Shown here: one piece after another, positions 7,552 through 15,800 of the stretch | How positions within the stretch are numbered: the first letter of the stretch is position 1 | Layout: each line of letters begins with the position of its first letter | Assembly (NCBI RefSeq): GCF_014695915.1 | Contig: NZ_JACJPF010000052.1 | Span: 1 to 64,000 of the forward strand | Length of the DNA stretch: 64,000 bases | Source of the DNA: Trichocoleus sp. FACHB-40 | GTDB lineage: Bacteria > Cyanobacteriota > Cyanobacteriia > Cyanobacteriales > FACHB-T130 | Direction: 5' to 3' | The notes under the pieces: model-generated | Databases searched by the model: none | The model's input: the letters and a program-made list of their open reading frames with translations, nothing else | Told to the model about the DNA's origin: nothing | Position numbers and translations under genes: made by a program

Positions 7552-8037
7552 ATGAGGGACGCACTTGGACAACGGGGTGAAGCAATATTCATAGTTTTAA
7601 CGACTGCGTTTCACTCTAATTCTGTCCCAATTTTCAAGCCGCAGTTTTTAGGAGATAAATGGCAGTATGTTGATTTTATTGTGGAACTTGTAGGGGCTGG
7701 AGCCGTTGTCCCGTACTTCTTCGTCCAAGTTAAAACCACAAGAGAAGGCTATACAAAAAAACTAAATCGGCTAAAGGTTAAAGTACCGAAAGAGGGTGTA
7801 TGTGGTTTAGCATCGTATCCCGCCCCTACTTATATAGTTGGTATTGATGAGATAAAAGAGACAGGTTATATAGTTTCTGCAAATGGAGAAAGCCTCAGCT
7901 CTATGTCAAGCCTCTCTACAATGTTTCCGATTAACACACAGAATAGGGAACTGCTCTGGAACGAGGTGAACGATTTCTGGAGAAGATACCATACTAACCG
8001 TTTAAGTTCACAATTTTCCGACTCAAATTGGAGATAG
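7552..8037 (+). CDS. DUF4365-like nuclease-fold protein 1
   Basis: A 161-residue protein. It begins RDALGQRGEAIFIVL, has WQYVDFIVEL followed by PYFFVQVKTTREG, and ends with an Asn/Trp-rich helix (LLWNEVNDFWRRY). The spacing of Glu, Asp and QVKTT is that of the PD-(D/E)XK fold as found in DUF4365 proteins: early Glu, then D and QxK. Such proteins occur singly or in pairs near mobile and defence genes; the substrate is unknown. The stop is 4 bp before the next start, and the next gene has the same fold, so the two probably act together. Confidence 0.65.
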   Translation: MRDALGQRGEAIFIVLTTAFHSNSVPIFKPQFLGDKWQYVDFIVELVGAGAVVPYFFVQVKTTREGYTKKLNRLKVKVPKEGVCGLASYPAPTYIVGIDEIKETGYIVSANGESLSSMSSLSTMFPINTQNRELLWNEVNDFWRRYHTNRLSSQFSDSNWR

Positions 8038-8041
8038 AAGC

Positions 8042-8509
8042 GTGACAACAAAACAAGCTTGGTATATCGGACAACGGGCAGAATCTCTAACACTCATGTA
8101 CTTAACCCGTCGAAATGACCTGATTGTTTCAAGACATCAAGAAGATTATGGCTTGGACTTTTTGGTAACAATCAGAAAAAGTGCTGCTTACACTGGTAGG
8201 CTCTTCGGAGTCCAGTTTAAAGCAACAGCCTCTACTCCAAAGTCAATTCAGGATGACGATATTATCGAGATTAAGCTTAATGAAACGTCAATTGACTTCC
8301 TCGCTGAATTACCTTTCCCAGTCTGTTTATTCTTTTTTACTCTAGATAGCGATCGCAGTTATTATAAATGGATTCTGGAGCCTGTGATTGAAGGTCAGCA
8401 AAATCCAAAGCTGCACTTCAATCACACTAATAAGTTTAAAAAATTAACTGACGACGAAATAGATAACATCATCTCAGTAGTAAATACCTGGTATGACAGC
8501 CGGAAATAG
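8042..8509 (+). CDS. DUF4365-like nuclease-fold protein 2
   Basis: A 155-residue protein starting at GTG. IGQRAESLTLMYLTRR, then DYGLDFLVTI and GRLFGVQFKATAS give the E...D...QxK pattern of PD-(D/E)XK-like DUF4365 proteins more clearly than its neighbour. The C-terminus is Lys/Asp-rich. It is coupled to the upstream gene (4-bp gap) and followed by a strong hairpin. A heteromeric nuclease or a nuclease with a decayed partner is possible. No toxin/immunity arrangement is evident. Confidence 0.7.
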   Translation: MTTKQAWYIGQRAESLTLMYLTRRNDLIVSRHQEDYGLDFLVTIRKSAAYTGRLFGVQFKATASTPKSIQDDDIIEIKLNETSIDFLAELPFPVCLFFFTLDSDRSYYKWILEPVIEGQQNPKLHFNHTNKFKKLTDDEIDNIISVVNTWYDSRK

Positions 8510-8546
8510 GCAAAGGAACGCCAAGTAATTCTCAGCGTTCCTTTGC
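8510..8546. terminator. hairpin terminator between convergent genes
   Basis: GCAAAGGAACGC and GCGTTCCTTTGC form a 12-bp stem with a 13-nt loop, followed by GTTTACC. It lies between the plus-strand DUF4365 pair and the minus-strand peptidase. Confidence 0.7.
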
Positions 8547-8570
8547 GTTTACCTTAGCGAACCTTTGCGT

Positions 8571-10481
8571 TTAATTTTGACTTGGATTTAGCACACCTGA
8601 ATGACCGGGAATGTCTCCCAACGGTTCGCAACGACCGCCTAAGTATTTAGCTAAGAATTCCTCAGCGATCGCATAAAAATGTAACCGATTTTCTGGACGG
8701 GCGAAACCGTGTCCTTCGTCGGGGTAGAGGGCGTATTCTACTGGTTTACCAGCTTGTTGCATCGCCTTGACAATTTGTTCGCTTTCTGCTTCTTTAACTC
8801 GCGGATCGTTAGCACCTTGTCCAATTAGTAAAGGCTTCTCGATGCGGTCAACGAAAAATAAAGGCGATCGCGTCTTCAGAAACTCCTCTTCCGTCTCCAA
8901 GTTACCCACGCGATGGTAGAAATTCGCCTTCAGCGGTTCCCAGTAAGGCGGGATACTTTGCATCAGCGTAATTAGGTTACTCGGCCCAACAATATCCACA
9001 CCGCAGGCAAATACATCCGGCGTGAAAGTCAATCCTACCAGCGTTGCGTAACCGCCGTAGGAACCGCCCATAATGGCAACCTTTTGGGGGTCGGAGATGC
9101 CTTGTTGCACCAGCCAATTAACGGCATCAATCAAGTCATCGTGCATTTTACCAGCCCATTCGCGATTACCTGCATTGACAAAAGCTTTGCCGTAGCCAGT
9201 CGAACCGCGAAAGTTGACTTGCAGCACCGCATAACCCCGGTTAGCCAACCATTGCGCTTGCGGATCGTAACCCCAAGTATCCCGCGCCCAAGGGCCACCG
9301 TGGACAAGCAACACTGTTGGTAAGTTTTGGGCAGATATCCCCACAGGTGTCGTCAGGTAGCTGTGGATAGTCAAGCCGTCTCGCGCCTCGAAGGAGACAG
9401 GTTGCATTGATGCAAGTTGCAACCCTTCAAGTTTGGGTTTGTTGCTGAATAAGAATGTGCTGGTTTTGGTTTCGCGGTTATAGACGTAGTAGTAGACAGG
9501 GCCATCGTCGGTGAGGTAAGCGACTAGCCAGTTTTTGTCTGCAAGGTCGCGGGAGGAAATGCTGAACTCACCTGGACGCACTTGCGCGATCGCTTTAAAA
9601 TCAGCAGCGATGCTTTCGTCAAGCACTCGCCACTCTTGTTTATCTTTATAGAAGGAAACTGCCTGAATAACTCGCGTAGTTGGGTGTATAACTATCCCGC
9701 CAACATCGTATTCAGAATCTTCTGCAATCACCTTTTCTTCGCGGGTAGCCAAATCCAAGGCAAGCAAACGCGCAGCATTGGCATCGTGACTGCCTTCAAT
9801 ATAAAGGGTTTTGTTATCAGCAGAAAAGCTGACTGCGCCGCCCTCATCATCTGGCCCCCAGTGACGCAGAGTGTCCCAGCTGCCTTGTGTGGTTTCCCGG
9901 AATAAGAGGTCAGAACCACCATCGGGAGTTGCGGCTGTAGCTGCACGGATCTGGAACTCAGCATCAGCCGTCCAGCTTACTATGTTACCAGGGTTCTCCG
10001 AATCCAACTCAACTGCACCATTGTTCAGATTGACGCGATAAACGTCAAACTTTTGGGGGTCTTTCAGGTTCATCCCCACCAAAATCTGATCCGGGAAGTT
10101 GTGGTCAAAATCCACAGGTTGCGCTTTCACTCCTTGAAATGGCGTTAAGTCGCGGACACTATTGGAGTGAATATTCACCAAGTAGAGGTGGAAGTTTTCG
10201 TCGCCGTCCGAGTCTTGCATATAAATCAGCTGGTCGGCGTTGTAAGTCCAGAAGAAGATGCGGATACCGCGCTTTTTGTCAGCTGTCAGCTGGCGATCGC
10301 CTTCTTCTCCAATTGTCCGCAGCCATACCTGTAAGACATTCTGAGTGTCCGGAGCAATGTACGCTAGATATTTGCCATCCGGTGAGAGTCGCGGACTGGT
10401 TCTTTCTGGGTTGCCAAAAAGAATCTCGCGGGGAATTAATGGCGGCAGTTGCGTAGCTAGTTCTTCAACTGTGGATTGCAT
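8571..10481 (-). CDS. S9-family prolyl oligopeptidase-type serine peptidase
   Basis: A 636-residue cytosolic protein with an N-terminal beta-propeller (repeated WD/DPP-type blades, for example SPRLSPDGKYLAYIAPD) and a C-terminal alpha/beta-hydrolase domain. The nucleophile Ser is in GGSYGGYAT (about residue 473), the acid Asp in GANDPRV (about 554) and the His in DEGHGFARPEN (about 590), so the full triad is present. Length and order match acylaminoacyl-peptidase/dipeptidyl-peptidase members of family S9, which cut short peptides admitted by the propeller. It stands alone on the minus strand, without a signal peptide. Confidence 0.9.
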   Translation of the reverse strand: MQSTVEELATQLPPLIPREILFGNPERTSPRLSPDGKYLAYIAPDTQNVLQVWLRTIGEEGDRQLTADKKRGIRIFFWTYNADQLIYMQDSDGDENFHLYLVNIHSNSVRDLTPFQGVKAQPVDFDHNFPDQILVGMNLKDPQKFDVYRVNLNNGAVELDSENPGNIVSWTADAEFQIRAATAATPDGGSDLLFRETTQGSWDTLRHWGPDDEGGAVSFSADNKTLYIEGSHDANAARLLALDLATREEKVIAEDSEYDVGGIVIHPTTRVIQAVSFYKDKQEWRVLDESIAADFKAIAQVRPGEFSISSRDLADKNWLVAYLTDDGPVYYYVYNRETKTSTFLFSNKPKLEGLQLASMQPVSFEARDGLTIHSYLTTPVGISAQNLPTVLLVHGGPWARDTWGYDPQAQWLANRGYAVLQVNFRGSTGYGKAFVNAGNREWAGKMHDDLIDAVNWLVQQGISDPQKVAIMGGSYGGYATLVGLTFTPDVFACGVDIVGPSNLITLMQSIPPYWEPLKANFYHRVGNLETEEEFLKTRSPLFFVDRIEKPLLIGQGANDPRVKEAESEQIVKAMQQAGKPVEYALYPDEGHGFARPENRLHFYAIAEEFLAKYLGGRCEPLGDIPGHSGVLNPSQN

Positions 10482-10589
10482 TATTACCTCATATACTCGT
10501 GCCTACTATTACTTTGCTCATAGAATTAGCGATTCACCTAGTCCGGTTAACCGACCATCGGTGATCGCTACCTTACCAATTACCTTTGA

Positions 10590-10672
10590 TGATGCGATCG
10601 CGCTTTGGTATTGGGGAGGATGCGATCGCGCTTTGTATTGGGGAGGATGCGATCGCGTCCTTTCATCCGGTT
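10590..10672. repeat. HIP1-based tandem repeat array A (3 units)
   Basis: Three units of GATGCGATCGCGCTTTG followed by TATTGGGGAG, about 27 bp each, lie between the peptidase start and the PIN toxin stop. Each unit holds one HIP1 octamer. Arrays B (11481) and C (12329) use the same unit. Confidence 0.85.
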
Positions 10673-10683
10673 TAATAGAGAGT

Positions 10684-11124
10684 CTACTGCAAACCCCTTT
10701 CTACAATTGCGCGAATTTCTCTGATGAAATCGGCGGGAGTCTGAATAATCAGCCCACTGTGTACAGCGACTTCCTGGGTAAAATCTTTGGTGTTTAAACT
10801 CAAAAGACGATCGACATTTGCCAGTACAGCAGCAGCCAAAATTGGAGCATCTTTTGCTTCGATGATAGCTGTCCATCGAGCCGATTCTTCTGACGGTGGG
10901 TTAGGTCGAATTTCAGGATCGGTAGCAGCCAGAAGTTGTGCAAAAATTGGCTGAGCGGCGGGTAATTTTTTGCGGAGGTTGCGATAGCACTCGTCTAATA
11001 CTTGCTGGGAGATGACCAGCTTAAATAATCCTATTTCAGCCATTGTCAGCACAGCACGGCTGGCTCCAGTGCGAGACCCTGCTCCAGCAATTAAAATACT
11101 TGAGTCAGCAAAGACTCTACGCAT
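10684..11124 (-). CDS. PIN-domain (VapC-like) toxin
   Basis: A 146-residue protein. RRVFADSSILIAGAGS gives the first PIN acidic residue (D7), the mid-domain Glu is in SQQVLDECYRNL, and the last acidic cluster is in IIEAKDAPILAAAVLANVD. PIN toxins are Mg-dependent ribonucleases that usually cut tRNA or rRNA. The start ATG overlaps the stop of the upstream AbrB-like gene by 8 bp, the coupling expected of a type II toxin-antitoxin pair. The target cannot be told from sequence. Confidence 0.85.
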   Translation of the reverse strand: MRRVFADSSILIAGAGSRTGASRAVLTMAEIGLFKLVISQQVLDECYRNLRKKLPAAQPIFAQLLAATDPEIRPNPPSEESARWTAIIEAKDAPILAAAVLANVDRLLSLNTKDFTQEVAVHSGLIIQTPADFIREIRAIVERGLQ

Positions 11125-11422
11125 CTTGCTGTTGCTCTTGCCAGATTGCTTCGCGTTCTGCTTGTAATCCTTCTAGCAATTCAGCCAAGCCTACGCCTTC
11201 ATCTTCCATGATGGCTATGAATTTATCGGCTAGTTGGGGAACTTGGGGCTGTTTGGGGGTAAGCAAGACTATATCGCCTACTTGCAGCAGCGTCAGCATA
11301 TCTCCTTCGGTCAAATTGAGGTGATCTTGCACCAGCTGGGGAACGGTAATTTCCCCCCCTTCCCGCAGACGAATCGGAAATTCTCTGATCTCAACGTCCG
11401 TGTCTTGTGAACTTGGTGTCAC
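11117..11422 (-). CDS. AbrB/SpoVT-type antitoxin for the PIN toxin
   Basis: A 101-residue protein starting at GTG. The swapped-hairpin DNA-binding signature is present: FPIRLREGGEITVPQLVQDH, LTEGDMLTLLQVGDIVLLTP. The C-terminal half (ADKFIAIMEDEGVGLAELLE) is the likely toxin-binding arm. It precedes and overlaps the PIN gene. Such antitoxins normally repress their own operon; the operator is probably in 11423-11480, but no clear palindrome is visible there. Confidence 0.8.
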   Translation of the reverse strand: MTPSSQDTDVEIREFPIRLREGGEITVPQLVQDHLNLTEGDMLTLLQVGDIVLLTPKQPQVPQLADKFIAIMEDEGVGLAELLEGLQAEREAIWQEQQQDA

Positions 11423-11480
11423 GGCTTTAACCTGTAATGGTTATCAGATTTTCTCATTTTACAAGACCTGACTGGAGAAG

Positions 11481-11632
11481 AGGCGATCGCGCTTGTTGTG
11501 TTGGGGAGGATGCGATCGCGCTTGTTGTGGAAGTGGAGAATGCGATCACGCTTGTTGTGTTGGGGAGGATGCGATCGCGCTTTAGTATTGGGGAGGATGC
11601 GATCGCGCTTTGTGCTGGAGAAGATGCGCTTT
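11481..11632. repeat. HIP1-based tandem repeat array B (about 5 units)
   Basis: Units of GCGATCGCGCTTGTTGTG plus TTGGGGAGGAT and GCGATCGCGCTTTAGTA plus TTGGGGAGGAT alternate, 26-30 bp apart. It lies between the divergently oriented PIN/AbrB and RHH/MazF operons, where their promoters must also be. Confidence 0.85.
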
Positions 11633-11726
11633 ACTTGGTTTGTTCTGTTCGCTTCACACGCGGTACCTGAGATGAACGGGGACAATTTTAAGTATGATGA
11701 AATTACCATACCCAAAACTCATACTT

Positions 11727-11957
11727 ATGCAGAAAGTCACAATCTCTTTAGAAGATGACATCCTGCGATTTGTAGATCGGCAGGCAAAAGGCAACCGCAG
11801 CGCCTATATTAACGATTTGCTGGCAGAACACCGCCGCCGGATTCTGGAGGCACAAATGATTACCGCCCTCCAACAGGATGCTAAAGATCCAGAGTACCAA
11901 GCTGCAATTTCAGCTTGGGATAGTGTAGCTGGGGATGGCATTAATGCCAGCGAGTAA
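11727..11957 (+). CDS. ribbon-helix-helix antitoxin (MazE/CopG-like)
   Basis: A 76-residue protein. The N-terminus MQKVTISLEDDILRFVDRQA, followed by NRSAYINDLLAEHRR, is a ribbon-helix-helix DNA-binding fold. The C-terminus (DPEYQAAISAWDSVAGDG) is acidic, as toxin-binding tails are. The ATG at 11727 was chosen because the ribbon strand starts there. It overlaps the MazF gene by 23 bp. Confidence 0.8.
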   Translation: MQKVTISLEDDILRFVDRQAKGNRSAYINDLLAEHRRRILEAQMITALQQDAKDPEYQAAISAWDSVAGDGINASE

Positions 11958-12303
11958 TTTAACTTATCGGCGGGGAGAAATCCGTTGGGTAACACTCGAT
12001 CCAACCGTAGGGGCTGAAGCACAAAAAACCCGCGCTTGCTTGATTGTGCAAAATGACATCATGAACCAGTATGGACTTCTAACAATTGTGATGCCGTTTC
12101 GACCGGGAAATAAAGAAGCCCCCTACGTTGTAAATGTCAAAGCAACATCCTCTAATGGATTAGACCAAGACCGTTTTATTGATGTCGGGCAAATTCGTGC
12201 TGTCGATCATCGTCGCGTTTTGGGTTTGGTAGGTGTGCTAGAGGAAGAATACTGGGAACAGATTCGCTTTAGCTTAAATGTTGTTTTGGGGTTTGCGATC
12301 TAA
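11935..12303 (+). CDS. MazF/PemK-type endoribonuclease toxin
   Basis: A 122-residue protein. YRRGEIRWVTLDPTVGAEAQ, KTRACLIVQNDIMN, SNGLDQDRFIDVGQIRAVD and RVLGLVGVLEE match the MazF fold with its substrate-groove Arg and Ser/Thr residues. MazF enzymes cut mRNA at short motifs. An internal ATG at 11944 could also serve as the start and would shorten the overlap with the antitoxin to 14 bp. The gene ends directly before repeat array C. Confidence 0.85.
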   Translation: MALMPASNLTYRRGEIRWVTLDPTVGAEAQKTRACLIVQNDIMNQYGLLTIVMPFRPGNKEAPYVVNVKATSSNGLDQDRFIDVGQIRAVDHRRVLGLVGVLEEEYWEQIRFSLNVVLGFAI

Positions 12304-12328
12304 AAGTGTCAAAGAATTAGAATCAAAC

Positions 12329-12700
12329 GATCGCGCTTTGTATTGGGAGAATGCGATCGCGCTTTGTGTTGGGGAAGAGTGCGATCCCGCTGTTGTGGGT
12401 TGGGAAGGATGCGATCGCGCTTGTTGTGTTGGGGAGGATGCGATCACGGTTTGTATTGGGAGAATGCGATCGCGCTTTGTATTGGGAGAATGCGATCGCG
12501 CTTTGTATTGGGAGAATGCGATCGCGCTTGTTGTGTTGGGAAGGATGCGATCGCGCTTTGGTATTAGGAAGAATACGATCGCGCTTGTTGTGTTGGGGAG
12601 GATGCGATCGCTCTCCTTGCATTGGGAAGATGCGATCGCGCTTTCTATTGGTAAGAATGCGATCACGCTTTGTATTCTGAAGGATGCGATCTCGCTAAGT
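12329..12700. repeat. HIP1-based tandem repeat array C (13-14 units)
   Basis: Thirteen full units and part of another, 26-30 bp each, of the type GCGATCGCGCTTTGTATTGG GAGAAT, with a TTGTTGTGTTGGGGAGGAT variant. Long open frames run through it on both strands, but they only translate the repeat and are not genes. A 34-codon frame (12701-12805, MTSELFFEGVEEIPKLKFVL...) follows; it may be a gene remnant. The rest of the gap to 12849 shows nothing else. Confidence 0.85.
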
Positions 12701-12849
12701 ATGACAAGCGAGTTATTTTTTGAAGGAGTGGAAGAGATTCCCAAACTGAAATTTGTTTTGGGAAAAGCTGAAGCAAATATCAATCAACTGAGTTATACCG
12801 GATGAGACTACACCATCAGCAAAGTCGCACCCGTCAGCCACATTGATAG

Positions 12850-15800
12850 ATGTTAAAGATGAAAGACACAAAGGAAAAACCGCGCTATAGCTGGCGTCTA
12901 TTCGAGGAAGCGCGTGCTTATGTCCGCAGCTTTGGATTGAAAAGTGGAACTGAATGGAAAGCTTGGTCTAAGAGCGATGCTAGACCAGATGATATTCCCA
13001 AGGCTCCAGACCAAGCTTATAAAAATCAAGGCTGGATAAGCATGGGTGACTGGTTGGGGACAGGTACAATTGCCAATCAAAACCGAACCTATCGACCCTT
13101 TGAAGAAGCCCGTGCTTATGTTCGCAGTCTGGGATTGAAGAACCAAACTGAATGGGTAGCATGGGCTAAAAGCAGCGATAAACCAGAGGATATTCCTGCA
13201 CACCCTCCGAAAGCTTATAAAGATCGAGGCTGGGTTAACTTGGGTGATTGGCTTGGGACAGGTACTATTGCTCCTCGGTATCGAACCTATCGACCCTTTG
13301 AGGAAGCGCGTGCTTATGTCCGCAGTTTGGGATTGAAGAGTCAATCTGAATGGTACGCTTGGTCTAAGAGCGATGCTAAACCGGATGATATTCCGGCATA
13401 TCCAAGCGAGAGTTACAGCGATCAAGGCTGGAATACCTGGGGTGATTGGCTTGGGACTGATACTATTGCTTCTCAGAATCGAACTTACTTACCTTTCGAG
13501 GAAGCGCGTACTTTTGTCCGCAGCCTGGGATTGAAGAATCAAGCAGAATGGTTCAAATGGTCTAAGACCAGTGCTAAACCAGATAATATTCCTGCAACAC
13601 CAGAACGTACTTATAAAAATAAAGGCTGGGCAGGCATCGGTGATTGGCTTGGAACTGGTGTTATTGCTAACTTTAACCGAACCTATCGACCCTATGAAGA
13701 AGCCCGTACTTTCGTTCGCAGCCTTAATTTTAAAAATCAAAATCAATATAGAACTTGGTCTAAGAGCAGTGCTAAACCGGATGATATTCCAGCACATCCT
13801 CCCGGTGTCTATAAGAATAAAGGCTGGTTAGGCTGGGGTGATTGGCTTGGGACAGGTTATGTTGCTGGTTGTGACCGAACCTATCGCTCCTTTGAGGAAG
13901 CCCGCACTTTTGCCCGCAGCCTGAGATTTAAGATCCAAGCTGAATGGTTTGAATGGTCTAAGAGCAAGAACCGACCGAATGATATACCCTCACTTCCTTC
14001 CAAGACCTATAAAGGTAAGGGTTGGGCAGGTTGGGGGGATTGGTTAGGTGTCTTTAACAAATGGAACCACAACTCTGTTTTGTGTTTCCTGCGTAGCATT
14101 GAACCTGTTTTGCCAAGTCTCCAGCCTTCGGAACTATACGCCATCATGCGTCAAAACGGCATGATAGCTGCCTCGACAAATGGTTACAACAGTAATACTC
14201 GCCTTATTAAGACCATTCAAGGCTTATGCTCCTCACCTAACCCTGAGTCTGATTTTGAGAAAATTATTGATGAAATTAAGGAACAGAACGCCGAACTTAA
14301 TAACGAAGAACTTGGCAATGATGAGGAAATAGCCCCCAATGTAGTTCCTACCGAGGAAGAAACTACTGAAGAACTGCCTACACTTCGCTCTTTTGCAGCA
14401 CTCAAAGCAGTTGACCTCTTAGTTGATGCAGGAATCACCTCGGATGAGGAAACACTAGAATTTCTTGTCTGTAACCGAGTCAGCGAAATCTGGCAAGCTT
14501 GCCTAAATAATGACCCTAAATTCAACCTTGATCGCCTCCGTACCGAAACAGGTGGAGCCTACTTTAACGAGATCCGCAACCGTTTCTTAAGCCAGTACGA
14601 TGGGGCAAATAATCTTCCTATTCCCCCAGGCTATAGCTTCCATGCACCACCCAAACTAATGCAAAAGCTTACAGCCTATCGCGTACTCACAGAACGACGA
14701 GTGGGCAACTGGTCAGGTGTTGGCGCAGGTAAGACGATATCCGCCATTTTGACAAGCCGTGTAATTAATGCACGTTTGACAATCATCATCGCCTTCAACA
14801 GTACCGTCAAAGGGTGGAAAGACGCGATCGCATCCGTCTATCCCGACAGCATGGTTATCGTTAAAGAGCGTGGCGATATCCAAGTTAATCCAGAAAAGCA
14901 TACTTACCTGATTCTGAACTTTGAAACCTTCCAGCAGCCAAATTCAGACAAGATGGCACGGCAGTTGGTCGATAATCACCAAATTGACTTTATTGTTTTA
15001 GATGAAATTCAAAACGTTAAACAGCGCACTCCTAAAGTAGAAAGCAAACGTCGGCAAGTAGTCAATGGTCTACTGTGTGAGGCAAGGCAGAAAAACCCCG
15101 ATTTGTGTGTTCTTGGCATGAGTGCCACACCTGTAATTAACAACCTCTACGAAGCCAAAGCACTGCTAGAGATGATTAAGGGTGTGGAGTTCAGCGACCT
15201 CAAGACATTTAGTAGTATTGCGAATGCGATCGCCATGCACGAGAAGCTAATTCTGTATGGCATCCGCTACCGACCAAACTACAAGCTGGATATTGAAACA
15301 ACCCATCCTGAAATCCCTGGCGAGTCATTTCTTCCCCAATTAGTAAAAGCGTTTCAGGGTAGCCTTCTCGATAAAGAACAGGTTTTACTCGATGCCAAAA
15401 TCGACACAATTGTTAGTGCATTGCGAAAAGGAACCCTCGTTTACACCCATTACCTCACAGGGCTAATCGAGCCATTGCGTCAGGCAATCCAGAATGCTGG
15501 CTTTACAGTTGGTTTATTCACAGGTGAGGAAAAGACTGGGTTAGAGCAGTTCTGTAAAGGCAAAGTTGATGTATTGATTGGAACCGCGCCTGTTGGCACT
15601 GGCGTTGATGGACTGCAATATGTTTGTAACCGCTTAATGGTTGTCAGTTTGCCTTGGACTAGCGCTGAGTATGAACAACTCGTTGGGCGACTCTACCGAC
15701 AAGGCTCAGCTTTCGAGAAAGTTGAGGTAATCATCCCGCAGGTTGTCCTTGCCCATAAAGATGATATCTGGTCTTGGGATAAGATGCGGTGGCATCGGAT

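Noticed and set aside
12329-12700. A possible CRISPR array
   Set aside because: The units are contiguous and 26-30 bp long with no unique spacers between conserved repeats, and no cas gene is near.
12274-12805. Long overlapping open frames on both strands through the HIP1 array
   Set aside because: They translate the 26-30 bp repeat in each frame and have no protein features; absence of stops is a result of the repeat.
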